Assembly (NCBI GenBank): GCA_032718475.1
Contig: JAUCBJ010008380.1
Coordinates: 1 to 64,000, forward strand
Length of the DNA stretch: 64,000 nt
Reading direction: 5' to 3'
Origin: Nemertoderma westbladi
Lineage: Eukaryota; Xenacoelomorpha; Nemertodermatida; Nemertodermatidae
Below are positions 1-10,503 of the stretch, piece after piece. The notes under the pieces were generated by a model. The model saw nothing but the letters and a program-made list of their open reading frames with translations. It ran no database searches and was not told the origin of the DNA. Both the position numbers and the translations under genes were made by a program. The stretch's first letter is position 1. Each line of letters opens with the position of its first letter.

Positions 1-119
1 GGGTGATAGGGAGTTGTGGCGGCGCAATTTTGTTGACAAGCCGGCACAGCATTCTTAAAAATGCAGCTGCAATGCAGCATGCCGATCCTAGTAGTAGTAG
101 TAGTAGTAGACAAATACCT
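1..119 (+). mobile_element. 3' end of RTE-like non-LTR retrotransposon
   Basis: The first 119 bases match, nearly base for base, the last part of the longer LINE copy that ends at 55498. They include the terminal codons of its reverse transcriptase protein, a short GCTGCA-A-TGCAGC palindrome, and a tail of TAG repeats. Short tandem-repeat tails are typical of RTE-clade LINEs. The rest of the element lies outside the window. Confidence 0.85.
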
Positions 120-1994
120 GACAAATATCTCAAAAACTATTCGCTTTATGCTTGTTTTGAAGGTGTCTACAACAACTAAATCGGTCATTGCGGTTCTAAA
201 TGAGCATAATATCAATGCAGTAGGAATACGAGAAGTGGATCATCACAAAATGGGGAATATGACTCACTTGTGCCAAGGGCAGGAACTGGCCATGTGCCTG
301 TGGGAATATTTACTGTCCTCCCCAAATCAAAATTTTGGTATCTTTCTAAGTTTGGGCCCATTTGATGACATCTGATTTGCGAACTGAGTTGAAATCAAAA
401 AAAGTTTTTCATTGATATTGAATGGTACAGGTACAAAACATGATGAGATGAAAATTGACCTCAAAGTCAACATGTGTAGGCCCCTATAAATTGTAAAATT
501 GAATAGATCCCCTTGCAAATTTTTACATTTTTGTTTTTCTAATTGAGAAGTACTATAAAATAATAAATGTCACAAAATTTCGAGATAAAATATCAATGTG
601 TGACAAAATTGTGTAAGTTTAAATCTTCGATGGGACAAAAATGACCTCAAAGAGAGCACAAGGGTTAAATCGACTGCAGTTTTCAAGCCCGCCTCTAGGC
701 TGGTGTAAAGTGATCAAGGGCATCTGCTTAGATTTTGCTTATTTTTCTTTCAAGATTACACTTGCATAAATTTATGTCACGTGCTGCGCGAAGGACCCAC
801 TTCAGGTATAATATGGTTAAGGTTAAGTTACACAAATTATAGCTATCGATAGCAGCGCAAGCAACCCTCAGCGCCAAGCCTTTTACAGTAGCTGCTAGCT
901 GGCTCCCAAACTACAAGCAAATAGACAATGGGTCAACGGTCAACAACAAACAACCCTCAACCCTGGTAGCCAATGAGAGAACCTAGAGCTTTCGAGTATT
1001 TTTAGTAATTATTACAGGTAGGTAGGTATATTAATGTCATGTAGTATTATAGGAATTGGACCAAATGGAATGGTGGGGAGTCAGGTCAGGTCAGTGGGCA
1101 GGAGTATGTGAATCCAATAATATTGATTACCAACAATATTATTATTAATTAATTGTGAACAAGAGAAGTGAACAATACATGTCTGTGGGGGGGGGGTTAT
1201 CAATACAGTATATTTTTAAGACATGCCGAAGGTTAATTTTATCGGTAGCCATTATTTACTTTATGTTGTCTTACAATTATTGAACCTGTTATTTTAAATT
1301 TATTGAAAATACTCAGTCAAATTTCTATTATTATAATTAATTTGTAATTTAAACTCGTGTCAAATTATATTATCTTGAGTAATAACTTATTTTCAACAAT
1401 GTTATTGCTTATAACATCTACAACAGGATGAGCTCAGCGTCATTTGTGTGGGCCGCAAGGATGGGAAACATATGTGGGAAGTATGTGAGAGATATTATCT
1501 TCCTCAATCGGGATTAGTTGCAGAATGAGACGCAGGATAATTGTTGGGCTGATGCAAGATAGTTTTGAGAATAATTATACCTAATCATATATAAATGGAT
1601 TTCCTTTGTTATTTTTTTGTGTCAATATGGGGGCGAAATAACAGTTACGACTAACGAGTAATATAATTTATAAAATAAATAGTAAGTAAATTGTAAATAA
1701 ATATTTAATAATAAATAATAACAAATTTTCATTTAAGTAAAATTGACACCTTCGAAAATAAAAAGTGTATAGTATAGTATAGTAAAGTGTATAAAGTAAA
1801 ATGTATACATGTAAAGTGGAAATAATGTATGTAAAGTGGTGTACATACAGTACATACAGTATGATAGGGTTCAATCAAAACAAATATGAAATATATTTGT
1901 AATCAATCGCAAGTAATAATATCCGACCAACAAAAGTAAATTCAGCAGTTAGTGTAGCTTTTAGGGATATCTAGAGGTCCCTAAGCAAATCACA

Positions 1995-2176
1995 CTAACG
2001 TGTTAGTGGCACTTATAGTTAGTGAGCTTGGTGGAACAGGCTAAGTGATAAGGGTGGCTCAGGTTAGTGGCACTAAGCAGTTAGCCTAACGTGTTAGTGG
2101 CACTTACAGTTAGTGAGCTTGGTGGGACAGGCTAAGTCATAAGGGTGGCTCAGGTTAGTGGAACTAAGCAGTTAGC
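1995..2176 (+). repeat. 91-bp tandem duplication
   Basis: Two adjacent copies start with CTAACGTGTTAGTGGCAC at 1995 and 2086, a period of 91 bases, with only a few differences between them. The unit itself is made of shorter GTTAGTG and TAAGCAG words, which continue in degenerate form to about 2200. No coding potential. Confidence 0.85.
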
Positions 2177-2649
2177 ACTAACACTAAGCAGTTAGTGAGA
2201 GTTGGTGGAACCGGCTGCTGATTGGACAGAGCTTGTTTAAGTAGACTGAGTTGAGTTGAGTAGCTGGTTATAATAACGGTTGGACTTGTCAGATATCATA
2301 CTGTGATACTGTCATATTGGTTTACACTATTACTGTATTATTATAATATTATACTACTGTACTATTAGAAAGTTGATAGAGTAGGTAATTTTATATATAT
2401 TTTTTAGCCTATTTAAATATATTTTTTTAAATAATAGTTTTTTTTAATCATAAATAATTCTGCAATATAATTTAGTATAAATAATTTAGCATTTAGTATA
2501 TCCTAGTATTATGTAAACAGTAGTATAATTAAAATGAATTACTGTATATGTTGTTCATAATAATAGGGTACGGTACCTTTTTTCATGGGTGACTACAAAA
2601 CAAAGATCAAATACCCAAATAATAAAGACCGGCATGCATAATATAGTAA

Positions 2650-2730
2650 CATGTGTTAACTTTCGTTTATTGTTTTGGTTCCCCCAACACGCCTCTGTAA
2701 GCTGCTCCATAACTAACCTGCTCCTTTAAA
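2650..2730 (+). repeat. Dispersed repeat (GTTTATTGTTTTGGTT family)
   Basis: The block from a GTGTTAACTTTCGTTTATTG start through CCCCCAACACGCCTCTGTAA to a TAACCTGCTCCTTTAAA end recurs at 31953-32019 and 32069-32130, and in inverted orientation, more diverged, twice within 32590-32740. It is a middle-repetitive family whose other copies sit inside palindromic transposable elements. It carries no ORF. Confidence 0.75.
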
Positions 2731-4203
2731 TGACAATCGCACCTAACACTCTTTGGGACCTGTACAATACAAAACAAAAGAGGTAAAGTCGCATTACGTC
2801 ACAAAGAGCGTAAGGTCCCATTGCCATAGAGCATTACAGCCTTAGTAGGTGAGTCAGAATTTTTAATTGATGAATTACTGCGGTGTGGTGTAGCTGATGT
2901 AATTTCGAATTTCGATGGAGACGCCTTTGTTAAAAGCTTTGTAGCTACAGAATGAAAGCGAAAATAAAAATACTGCCACTACAACTCAACGCCACTACAG
3001 CACTAAGGAGGAGGGAGGTGGAAATATCTCTTCCAAATTTTATGCAATCTCATTACGATTTGTGGAAAACAAAAATTTTGGGGGGTGGTGGGGTGGGGCA
3101 TGTACCTGAATAACGACACTATATTCCAGGACATGGTGTATCTCAGCTATTTCTAATACAGTACTGCAGTAATAGTGTTGTAAATTTGGCGCTATAGAAG
3201 TTAATCATATTATTATTTCCATCTGACTGTACCACAGTACTTATTACAGTATTATAGGCCTACTGCTTATTGTTTATACAATAATTGTTAATATTGGCAT
3301 TTTATGAGATATTTGATATTTGATTTGGAACTGTAAAATGAAACGCATAACGGATTTCTTTTCTCCATTTTCATCTGAGACATGCGGAAATGATATTGAT
3401 ATAGTGGTGTAATATCACCATCCCCCAGCCCAGCTGGCCCCCCACCAGCCAAGTTGTCTATTATTGTGGATCATTCAACAGACTCTGAATCTGCTCTTGT
3501 GATAGCTGTACCAAGCAAAAGCTACACTCCTACTGCACCTGCTACGAATCCAAATGACATCGCAATCGGATTAGACATTTTTGGAATTGACAGATTTGGA
3601 ATGATTAAATTTACTCCAAAATCCATGGACTCCACCACGATATTTTAGCTTTCCTTATACGGAATGGATGGATGGTGGTAAAGTTAGGAGGAAATATCTG
3701 GGGCTTCAACATTTAACTGGCGATTATGCCAACTTTTCTTATTCTCTCTCATTGCTGGGTGTTCTTTGTCGTCCTTGTGTTTTGTTTGGTGGAGAGGTAG
3801 CAGGTGGTGTAAAGCTGAAAGGATTAATTAAAACCCCTCTACAGAAGTTTGCGCACTTGACTGGTAAAGACGGTTACTTAACTAACCATTTAAAGCTGAA
3901 GTTTCATGAAGATAATGTGGAGAAGTTGAAAGAATTTCAGAAAGTAATGGATAGCAGTAAAGGAGACGTTACTTTGAGGCTCCTTCCTCACTAGAACGGG
4001 AAAAGAACAGGCATTTGTTGAAGCGTATCCTGATTGCGACCGAGCATCTGGGTAGATTAGGGTTAGCACTTCGAGGTCACCGTGACAATGGTAATATTTC
4101 GATCCCTAGTGCTGCTAGTGGCGGTTGTTACAATGCAAGTGATATTGATTACACCCAAGGGAACTTTCAGGCTGTTTTATAGTTAATGGTATCATGTAAT
4201 GAT

Positions 4204-4273
4204 GATGTTCTAAGGAACCACTTGACGTTCTAAGGAACCACTTGATGTTCTAAGGAACCACTTGATGTTCTGT
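4204..4273 (+). repeat. 20-bp tandem repeat, about 3.5 copies
   Basis: GATGTTCTAAGGAACCACTT repeats at 4204, 4224 and 4244, with a partial fourth copy. The period is not a multiple of three, so the expansion shifts the reading frame of the surrounding transposase remnant. Confidence 0.9.
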
Positions 4274-5047
4274 GGTAGTAACTCTTCCTATATATCGTAT
4301 ACATCTCAAAACAGTTTAATAAATTATATCGCAGCCGTCATCCAGAGGGTTATAATGAAAGAAATAAAATAGGTGAATCAAAATTCTTTGCACTTTTGGC
4401 AGACGAGACTACTGACGAATCCAGAAAGTCCCAGTTGTCAGTGTGTGTACATTATGTGTCTGTTGTTAATAAGTTACATGTCATGAAGGAAAGGTTTTTA
4501 ACCTTCGCTATTGCAACAGATTAGACTGGAAAGGGTCTCTCTACACAGCTTGTCGATATTCTTAAAGCTGCTGGAATTAATCCAAATTTCATGGTTGGTC
4601 AAGGCTATGATGGTGCGAGTGCGATGTCTGGAAAAGATAATGGCGTTCAGAGTTCTATATTGAAGGAGTACCCGATGGCCTCATTTGTCCATTGTTGCTC
4701 ACATAATCTAAACCTGTGTTTGACACATGCTTCTGATATCCCTGATATAAGGACAGCATTCACAGCCATGCATAAAGTTGCTGCCTTTTTCAATGCCAGT
4801 AACAAACGACGCGCATTATTATTGTATAATCAACAATGAACAAAAATAACAGCTCATGTATAGCCAACATTGTTTAGCTATGTCCAAAGTCATCATATAG
4901 CAGGTTAAAGTAGCTCTATAAGACGCGTTGGGTGAGTGTCATGAATCAATGGATGTTTCTTGTGAACTTTATCCAGCTGTTGTTGCTTCTCTAGAGACCA
5001 TTTCACTTTCTAGGTCTTCCGATTATGGGTGTGATGCTATTGGGACT

Positions 5048-5081
5048 GCTGCAATGCAGCATACCAATCCTAGTAGTAGTA
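5048..5081 (+). mobile_element. Very short RTE-like LINE 3' tail insertion
   Basis: About 34 bases match the last bases of the RTE-like LINE seen at 55465-55498: the GCTGCAATGCAGC palindrome, a spacer with two transitions, then ATCCTAGTAGTAGTA. Nothing upstream matches the element, so this is an extreme 5' truncation within the transposase remnant. Confidence 0.7.
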
Positions 5082-5270
5082 AGATGCAATTTCCTAGATT
5101 TCAACGACGAGCGAGTTTTCTTTCAGCCTTGTCCCGGTTATCGGCCTGTTTTTTAAACATTGTTCTTAATTTCCCATCTGTTGATTGTAGTACAAGATGG
5201 TGCCTTCGCAGAGATTTGAAACTGGCAAGTTTTTATATGGCCTTTCGTCTTTGTTCTTATTGTTGAACTC

Positions 5271-5976
5271 GGACCATTGCTCTGGGGTAATCGCTAGCCA
5301 TTTAGTTTCTTTTGAGAGGGAATCATTTCCCTGGCATAATAACGCACATTGAAAGTCACCGTACATAACTTCAACAACCCATAAATAAGTTGCACCATTT
5401 CTGGAAGAGGTCTCGGCTACCATTCAAAGGCTAAAAAATTAATTTAATTTTGGAAAACATAAAGTTTAAGTATATCTGTCAACCAATATATAATTTAATG
5501 AATCAATCTCAATTGATCAATATATTTTCCACCAACCTACCCATCAATCAATACACCAATATATGTATAAGTAAAATGTCACACAATGTGTGACATTTTT
5601 TTTTCAAAAAGTTTTTGGATTTTTTTCAAAAAGTACCAAGTGCCAAAAATGATATTTTCCAGTAGAACATTTTTTAAATTTCTAATTCTATTTTTAAATG
5701 TACAGGCGTGGTAGTTAGTTCATAGTTATAATAAAAAAAAACGTCTAATTTGACTTGATTTATTAGCACTGCCACATACTCTTCCCCATCAAAACATTAT
5801 AGATACATTGTGACTTGGGCCTTTTTAAAAAATACAATTTCGTAACAAAGTGCAACATTTTAACTTTTCAAAATGTCCCAAGTTCAGAGCCACATTAACC
5901 TAATGATTAAAATAAACACCCTAGAATCACTTTTCACAGTTTAAAATCAGTCTATCAAAATCTTCCCGTTCACGTT
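5271..5976. other. Non-coding spacer with a perfect palindrome
   Basis: AT-rich, with no supported gene. At 5573-5599 there is a perfect palindrome with 13-base arms (AAAATGTCACACA) around a single central A. A minus-strand frame at 5166-5423 contains ITPEQW, faintly reminiscent of the PC4 coactivator, but the match is too short to call. Confidence 0.5.
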
Positions 5977-7500
5977 TTAATTATCCTCTTCATCAGTTTC
6001 ATTTGGGGCATCTGCTACGTCACATCCTGGAACAAGAGCTTCATATTCGTGATGGAATTCCTCTGGAATTACTCCACGATTGCAGAGGGATATTAGGTCA
6101 CGGAACTTAGCCTCAGATATAGGTACCTGGTTGGGATAAGCATGGTTAGGAAGGTCTAGTGGTTTCTTTTGATGCCTTCCCCGATGTTTTGGAGTTATAA
6201 TCATGTTAACGTCTGCGTCTCTACCCAGTGATACACAGTAATTCATGGTTACACCTTTGACCGTAACGCTTTCATTTTTCTCAAACCACACCACCCTTAT
6301 CTTGTTCCATCGAACCCTACTTCCTTCCTCATCTAGGACCCGACCAGGAAACAAAATATTCACCAGGGATTTCCAGTCTAGCGTATCTTCCGATCTTAAC
6401 TCTATGACCTCATAAGGCTGGCTCACCTTGGAGTGTCGGACTACTGTATTCCATTGTGATGGCGCCCAGACCTCTCTCTTTTTAATGTATGTCTCAATTC
6501 GGCTATGGATAGAATCAACTGGCATGTTTGTATGCCCTGTGAGCAAGAAAACGAGACAAATACGCTCAATATTCTTCAACCGCAATAATGTCTCATGTAG
6601 AGCTGCAATCACAATTCTATTACGGTTTTGGCCTCCGCAGCTATCACAAAAGAGATTGACCTTAGTTACCAGTGGAAATTTATTGTCCAAATCGGCCAGG
6701 TACTTAAATAGCACAGATGCCACTTCATTAGCTCCCCACTTAGATGTATTTTCACCCCATAGATAGCATAAGCCACGTTTAGTGCCGCTTTCAAACACAC
6801 TCTCATTATAAAATGCGAAACGTCGTGAATATCCAACAAGCATTGAATCAGAGTGTGGAGTGTTCAATACTTTCTGAAGGTCAAAGCTACAACATCGGTA
6901 AGTATCAGTTTCCCTCTCCTTGCATCTCTTAAACAAGGCAGCAGTACAAGCCACTTCCCTGGTATGGGCCTCATAAACCTCCACTTCTAAAGAAGAGTCG
7001 TTTCTTCGTTTTCTGACACAAAGACCACACTTATTCTTCTTAGGAATATGGAATCCTAAGTTAAACTCGGACTTTAAAATCTTCCGAAATACACCATACT
7101 TGACTGGATTGGCTACTTTTCTAATGTAAATGCGATGAAGCTGCTTTTCACTCTGAAAGAAATTGGGAAGATATTTTCTTTTAGTTTCCTTTCTGCAGTA
7201 GTGAGACGACATTGCTGGTAAGTTGGAAATAAAATTTCGAACTGCCTCCTCTTGCTCTCCTGCGGTACGTCTATGCGGACCTCCTGACTTGCTTGATGAA
7301 AGGGCACCTTGCGCATTGATGTTGCTGGCAATCCCCTTTAGCACATGTTCTCCAATGTCGAGGATGCATTGTATAAAACTACGACATACTTGAACCTTTT
7401 GACCATCTTTATATAAGAACCATTCAGCAGTGAAGCTCTTGGAATGTTTTTTTTCGCTCCCCCCATTTACCTTTCTCTTGCGCTTATAAAGGGGGGGCTT
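5977..7500 (-). CDS. DUF7869-like transposon-associated protein, 5' part missing
   Basis: The frame is open from just after a stop at 7501-7503 down to the stop at 5977, about 507 codons. No in-frame ATG precedes the conserved part; the region from 7500 to 7344 (VCRSFIQCILDIGEH) still resembles the family, so the true start is upstream, in another exon or lost. Conserved features are SHYCRKETKRKYL near the N terminus, a PKKNKCGLC metal-ligand-like segment, CDSCGGQNRN (about 6620-6655), GHTNMPVDSIHS (about 6502-6543), and an acidic C terminus. The Asp in the GGQN motif and the later Asp/His pair look like a nuclease-fold active site; that is an inference. Such proteins are common in invertebrate genomes and are probably transposon-encoded. 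This copy may be recently active because its frame is unbroken. Confidence 0.7.
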   Translation of the reverse strand, partial: KPPLYKRKRKVNGGSEKKHSKSFTAEWFLYKDGQKVQVCRSFIQCILDIGEHVLKGIASNINAQGALSSSKSGGPHRRTAGEQEEAVRNFISNLPAMSSHYCRKETKRKYLPNFFQSEKQLHRIYIRKVANPVKYGVFRKILKSEFNLGFHIPKKNKCGLCVRKRRNDSSLEVEVYEAHTREVACTAALFKRCKERETDTYRCCSFDLQKVLNTPHSDSMLVGYSRRFAFYNESVFESGTKRGLCYLWGENTSKWGANEVASVLFKYLADLDNKFPLVTKVNLFCDSCGGQNRNRIVIAALHETLLRLKNIERICLVFLLTGHTNMPVDSIHSRIETYIKKREVWAPSQWNTVVRHSKVSQPYEVIELRSEDTLDWKSLVNILFPGRVLDEEGSRVRWNKIRVVWFEKNESVTVKGVTMNYCVSLGRDADVNMIITPKHRGRHQKKPLDLPNHAYPNQVPISEAKFRDLISLCNRGVIPEEFHHEYEALVPGCDVADAPNETDEEDN

Positions 7501-7659
7501 TCAGTAAAGTATACACATTTTTAGATTTTCAATAAAATAAGAAATACATAAGGCCAGCCAATTAAATCTATACCAATAGGTTGGGGATGGGCGCGAGAAA
7601 AAATTTTGCCTAAAAAAAATTTTTTTTGTAGCCCTCTAGCGGCGGGTGGAGTAATATCA

Positions 7660-8010
7660 AATTTTGCTAAAAATGCTACTCCTCCTCCAATTTTCATCCA
7701 AAATGCACGTTTTTAGACTCATTTTGGAGGTAATTATGTTGCCTACGAAACTTGTAGAACAATTTTTTGAAAAAGATTATTTTTAAAAAAATATAACCAA
7801 AATAGTGCATTTTTAAAAAATTCACGTTTGTTTTAATGAAAAACACCGAATAAAAACTATTTATAGAACATATTAAAAAAACTGTTCTACAAGTTTTTTA
7901 GGCAAAATGATTCTACAAGATTTTTAGGCAACATGATTATCTTCAAAATGAGACATAAAACATAAAATTTGACTGAACCATAGCCGACTAGTAGCATTTC
8001 AAGTCCTAAA
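7660..8010. mobile_element. Palindromic MITE-like element
   Basis: An inverted repeat is centred near 7820. The left arm contains GTTGCCTACGAAACTTGTAG (about 7739-7758) and an ACTCATTTTGGAGG block just outside; the right arm contains the complements CTACAAGTTTTTTAGGC and CTTCAAAATGAG, and a second adjacent copy of TCTACAAGATTTTTAGGCAA. Arms are imperfect, and there is no ORF. It separates the DUF7869-like and Mutator-like genes. Boundaries are approximate and no target duplication was identified. Confidence 0.6.
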
Positions 8011-8237
8011 AAATTGGATTCTGAGAAAAATGCAATTGAAAGTGAAAGTAATTTATTTATGTATTTTCCAAAATTGAAACTACTAATTACTCGTTTTAAC
8101 CCCTTGGGATTGGTAAACTGTTGTTCAGGTGGTGCTATGGGAAACATATGATGGTGGTGGTGCTCAGTTTGGATGAAGTGGGTGAAAAACGGGCAAAAAA
8201 CGAATAAGTTGCATAAAAAATATAAAAAGTACAGAAG

Positions 8238-8585
8238 TTAATAACCACCCGGTTTGTATTTAGAATCGTTTTCTTTGGCCAGTTTGAGTAACTTAGATCT
8301 GTAGCTATCTTTCCGCGTTGCTTTCTGTTCCGCCTTCTGTATGCTGCTGCTTATTCTCTTCAAGTCTTTCCTAGTTTGTTCGCATTCAGTGGCCTCATCG
8401 ATATCCGAGCAGTTCAATGCACCTAAAATTGCAGAACGCGAAGTTGCACCACAATTACAGTACAATATTGCAATCTCAACCCTCTGTTGACCAAAGAACT
8501 TATGCTTTGGTGCCCTTGACCATACCAAAGAGTTCAGCGATTCGCTTTGATTCTGAGTGTGACTAGGAAGACATTGTTGAAGCAA
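8238..8585 (-). pseudogene. Mutator-like transposase, C-terminal fragment
   Basis: The fragment encodes LPSHTQNQSESLNSLVWSRAPK, followed by an acidic and basic tail ending KYKPGGY. The TQN-x-S/NES-hN-x-hhW pattern is the one I associate with the C-terminal part of invertebrate Mutator-like transposases (a family where TQNxNES precedes the end of the catalytic domain). The N-terminal and catalytic parts are absent because the CR1/L2-like LINE begins at about 8590, just upstream in the direction of this gene. It is a truncated relic. Confidence 0.6.
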
Positions 8586-8592
8586 TTTCTGA

Positions 8593-9465
8593 TTTGTTAG
8601 GCGTCGATATATTGGAATTTGGCAATTAAATTGTGCTGTAAAATTTTACGATGACGCAACATCACATCATCCCGAGGAGTACACTTCCTGGGTTTATCTA
8701 TGTCGCGCTTGTCATGGTAGCTTACATAAAAAAGGGACGGTAAAGCCCAACCCACCCACTACGGGGTTGGACAACCAAGTCTCTAGTTTGAGTAAACTCG
8801 TCGCATCACAAACGGAATTACTCAAATCGGTCTCTGAGGAACTGAAAATGATGAAAAATCCTGCCAATGATAAGGGTGGAAACACGCCTGGAAGCGGAGG
8901 ACGAGGTCCGAACCCGGGCTCGTCCGCTCCGCTAGCCAAAGTGGTAGAGTCCTCCGTTCGGGATGTATTCCGCGGCGAACAGTTGAAAAAAGAAGCGATA
9001 ATTGCGAGATTAAAGGACTCAGACGACAACGATTTCGATAAAACCGAGGTAACCAGTCTTTGCACCCATGCGGGTGTAGAACCGACAGCGGTTACCGAAG
9101 TAACACGTCTAGGACGGAAGAATCCAGACTCGGATAGGTTAGTCAAGGTATCCTTTAAAACGGAACAAGATTCCCGACTATTCCGAACCAACATCGAAAA
9201 GGCGAGGAAAGAAGAAGGGTCTTCTATCAATGCTGAGATTCGAGTTCGAGCGAGTCAATCGCTCGAACAGCGGAAGATATATAAAGATCGCTCAAAGATA
9301 GTCTTCAACTTAAACAAGGATACGAAGGAAGCGCAAGGAACCAACGTTACAGAAAGCTACAGTCTCAGACAAGATGGCACAATTTGGAAGTTCGCTAAAC
9401 AAACTGATGGCAGATGGAAACAGGAACGGGACTGGCGCCATCGTCCACAGGCACAGGAAAACTAA
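8593..9465 (+). CDS. LINE ORF1 protein (zinc-finger-like N terminus, coiled coil, nucleic-acid-binding core)
   Basis: The frame is open from 8593, just after a stop, with no in-frame ATG before the conserved part, so the real start is lost. The first residues include NCAVKFYDD and, about 15 residues later, LCRACHG, which looks like the second half of a PHD-type zinc finger. A heptad-like segment follows (VSSLSKLVASQTELLKSVSE), then a Gly/Pro-rich linker, then a basic RRM-like region (VTEVTRLGRKNPDSDRLVKV, and RASQSLEQRKIYKDR) typical of CR1/L2/Jockey-group ORF1 proteins, which bind the element's own RNA. It overlaps ORF2 by 52 bases in another frame, suggesting coupled translation. Function is inferred from family resemblance. 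Confidence 0.7.
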   Translation, partial: FVRRRYIGIWQLNCAVKFYDDATSHHPEEYTSWVYLCRACHGSLHKKGTVKPNPPTTGLDNQVSSLSKLVASQTELLKSVSEELKMMKNPANDKGGNTPGSGGRGPNPGSSAPLAKVVESSVRDVFRGEQLKKEAIIARLKDSDDNDFDKTEVTSLCTHAGVEPTAVTEVTRLGRKNPDSDRLVKVSFKTEQDSRLFRTNIEKARKEEGSSINAEIRVRASQSLEQRKIYKDRSKIVFNLNKDTKEAQGTNVTESYSLRQDGTIWKFAKQTDGRWKQERDWRHRPQAQEN

Positions 9466-10503
9466 CTGGGGGAGAAGATCAGAATGAGAAACCTCTGATT
9501 AATTGCTGTTTTTTTAACGCGCGTTCTCTAAATAGCAAACTAGCGGATTTAAATCTGTTTTTAAACAACACGGATTCAGATATAATAGGGATAAACGAAA
9601 CTTGGACTGACGATAGTCTACCAGACGCCGCGATCTCTGGGGATAAACAATTTCAAGTATTTAGAAATGACCGCCCAAGTAGAGGTGGTGGGGTGGCTAT
9701 CCTTGTCAGCAATTATATTAAGTGTATAAAGGTTTGTTTATCTCAGCTGTATGATGAAGCGGAAATAGTAGCAGTTGACCTTATAGGAAATGATCCATTA
9801 CGGATCGTTTCTGTTTATCGGCCGCCTGATATTTCACAGAGTGCTAACAACAACTTGTGTTTAGCACTATCTGAACTTTGTGATATAAAATCGCCCTGTG
9901 TAATTGCAGGAGATTTTAATCTACCTTATTTTGACTGGAATCAATTCTCATTTCCGGATTCCGACCTGTATAATGCAATGTTGGTCATGGTTTTAGAAAA
10001 CGGTCTCACCCAACTGCAGTTTGAAAAAACACGTAATGAAAATGTCCTAGATTTAGTCTTCACAACAGACGAATTAGTTGTATCTAGTGTGTCAGTTGAC
10101 GAACCGTTTTCTACGAGTGACCATGATTCGGTGTATTTTAATATTTTAGCGCCCGGGCAATTTGCCCAATGTAAACCATTGGGGTTTTACGATTTTGCCA
10201 AAGGAGATTTTACAAATTTTTCTGCCTATCTGGATAATATTGATTGGCATCATTTATATAGCTCGTGTACTACCATAAATGATTTTTGGGGTAATTTTTG
10301 TATGGTGTTAAAAGCAGGAATTGATCAGTTTGTGCCTTTTAAAACCATTAAGGGGAATAATAAAACTCATTATCCGACTTATGTAAAACAACTGCAAAGG
10401 AGCAAGAAATGCCTATGGAGGCGTAGACACACGGAAGGCGGCCAAGCCGCATATAAAAGAGCGGCCAAGGCTGTTTCACAGGCAGCATTTAGAGCGGCCT
10501 GCA
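9414..10503 (+). pseudogene. LINE ORF2, apurinic-like endonuclease domain only
   Basis: From an ATG at 9414 the frame gives a complete APE-type endonuclease that would nick target DNA: FFNARSLNSK (Asn), INETWTDD (Glu), GDFNLPYFDWN (Asp/Asn) and STSDHDSV (SDH) are all present in the usual order. After it come about 120 residues of linker with basic clusters. The frame then enters foreign sequence at 10504, an inverted piece of RTE-like LINE, and the reverse transcriptase domain never appears. No frame break is seen before that point. Motif spacing suits the CR1/L2 group. Confidence 0.8.

Larger units (their letters stand above)
120..3337. other. AT-rich region without recognisable gene
   Basis: I find no coding region that can be supported here. 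The longest open stretches are short and of biased composition. The region holds a 91-bp tandem duplication (1995-2176), a dispersed repeat copy (2650-2730) and homopolymer tracts such as the G run near 1187-1195. Confidence 0.6.
3338..5270 (+). pseudogene. hAT/ZMYM1-like transposase pseudogene (TTF zinc finger, DUF4371)
   Basis: An ATG at 3338 opens with a short Lys/Arg and Phe-rich N terminus usual in this family but meets a stop after about 24 codons. Homology continues in other frames. 3668-3994 encodes a TTF-type zinc-finger region (CRPCVLFG, then TPLQKFAHLTGKDGYLTNH). About 4010-4190 gives an ALRGHRD segment. 4380-4840 gives the DUF4371/hAT-like core with LLADETTDES, GQGYDGASAMSG and an HCCSHNLNL motif. 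The gene is broken by several stops and frameshifts, a 20-bp tandem expansion at 4204-4273, and a LINE tail at 5048-5081. Beyond 4840 the match is weak and I cannot place the C terminus. Known family members are domesticated or active transposases; this copy is dead. Confidence 0.8.
8590..10503 (+). mobile_element. CR1/L2-like non-LTR retrotransposon, truncated at both ends
   Basis: Two overlapping frames encode an ORF1 protein and the endonuclease domain of ORF2. The 5' edge abuts a Mutator-like gene fragment; the 3' edge is replaced at 10504 by an inverted piece of RTE-like LINE, so the reverse transcriptase is missing. No 3' tail or target duplication is visible. Confidence 0.75.

Noticed and set aside
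61-375. 104-residue frame starting in the LINE tail
   Set aside because: It begins in the TAG-repeat tail (poly-Val) and continues into flanking DNA without any recognisable feature.
5166-5423. PC4-like protein on the minus strand (ITPEQW motif)
   Set aside because: Only about six residues resemble the family and the rest does not; overlaps an old transposase remnant.
8712-9230. 172-residue minus-strand frame
   Set aside because: It is antisense to the LINE ORF1 protein, which has family features on the plus strand.
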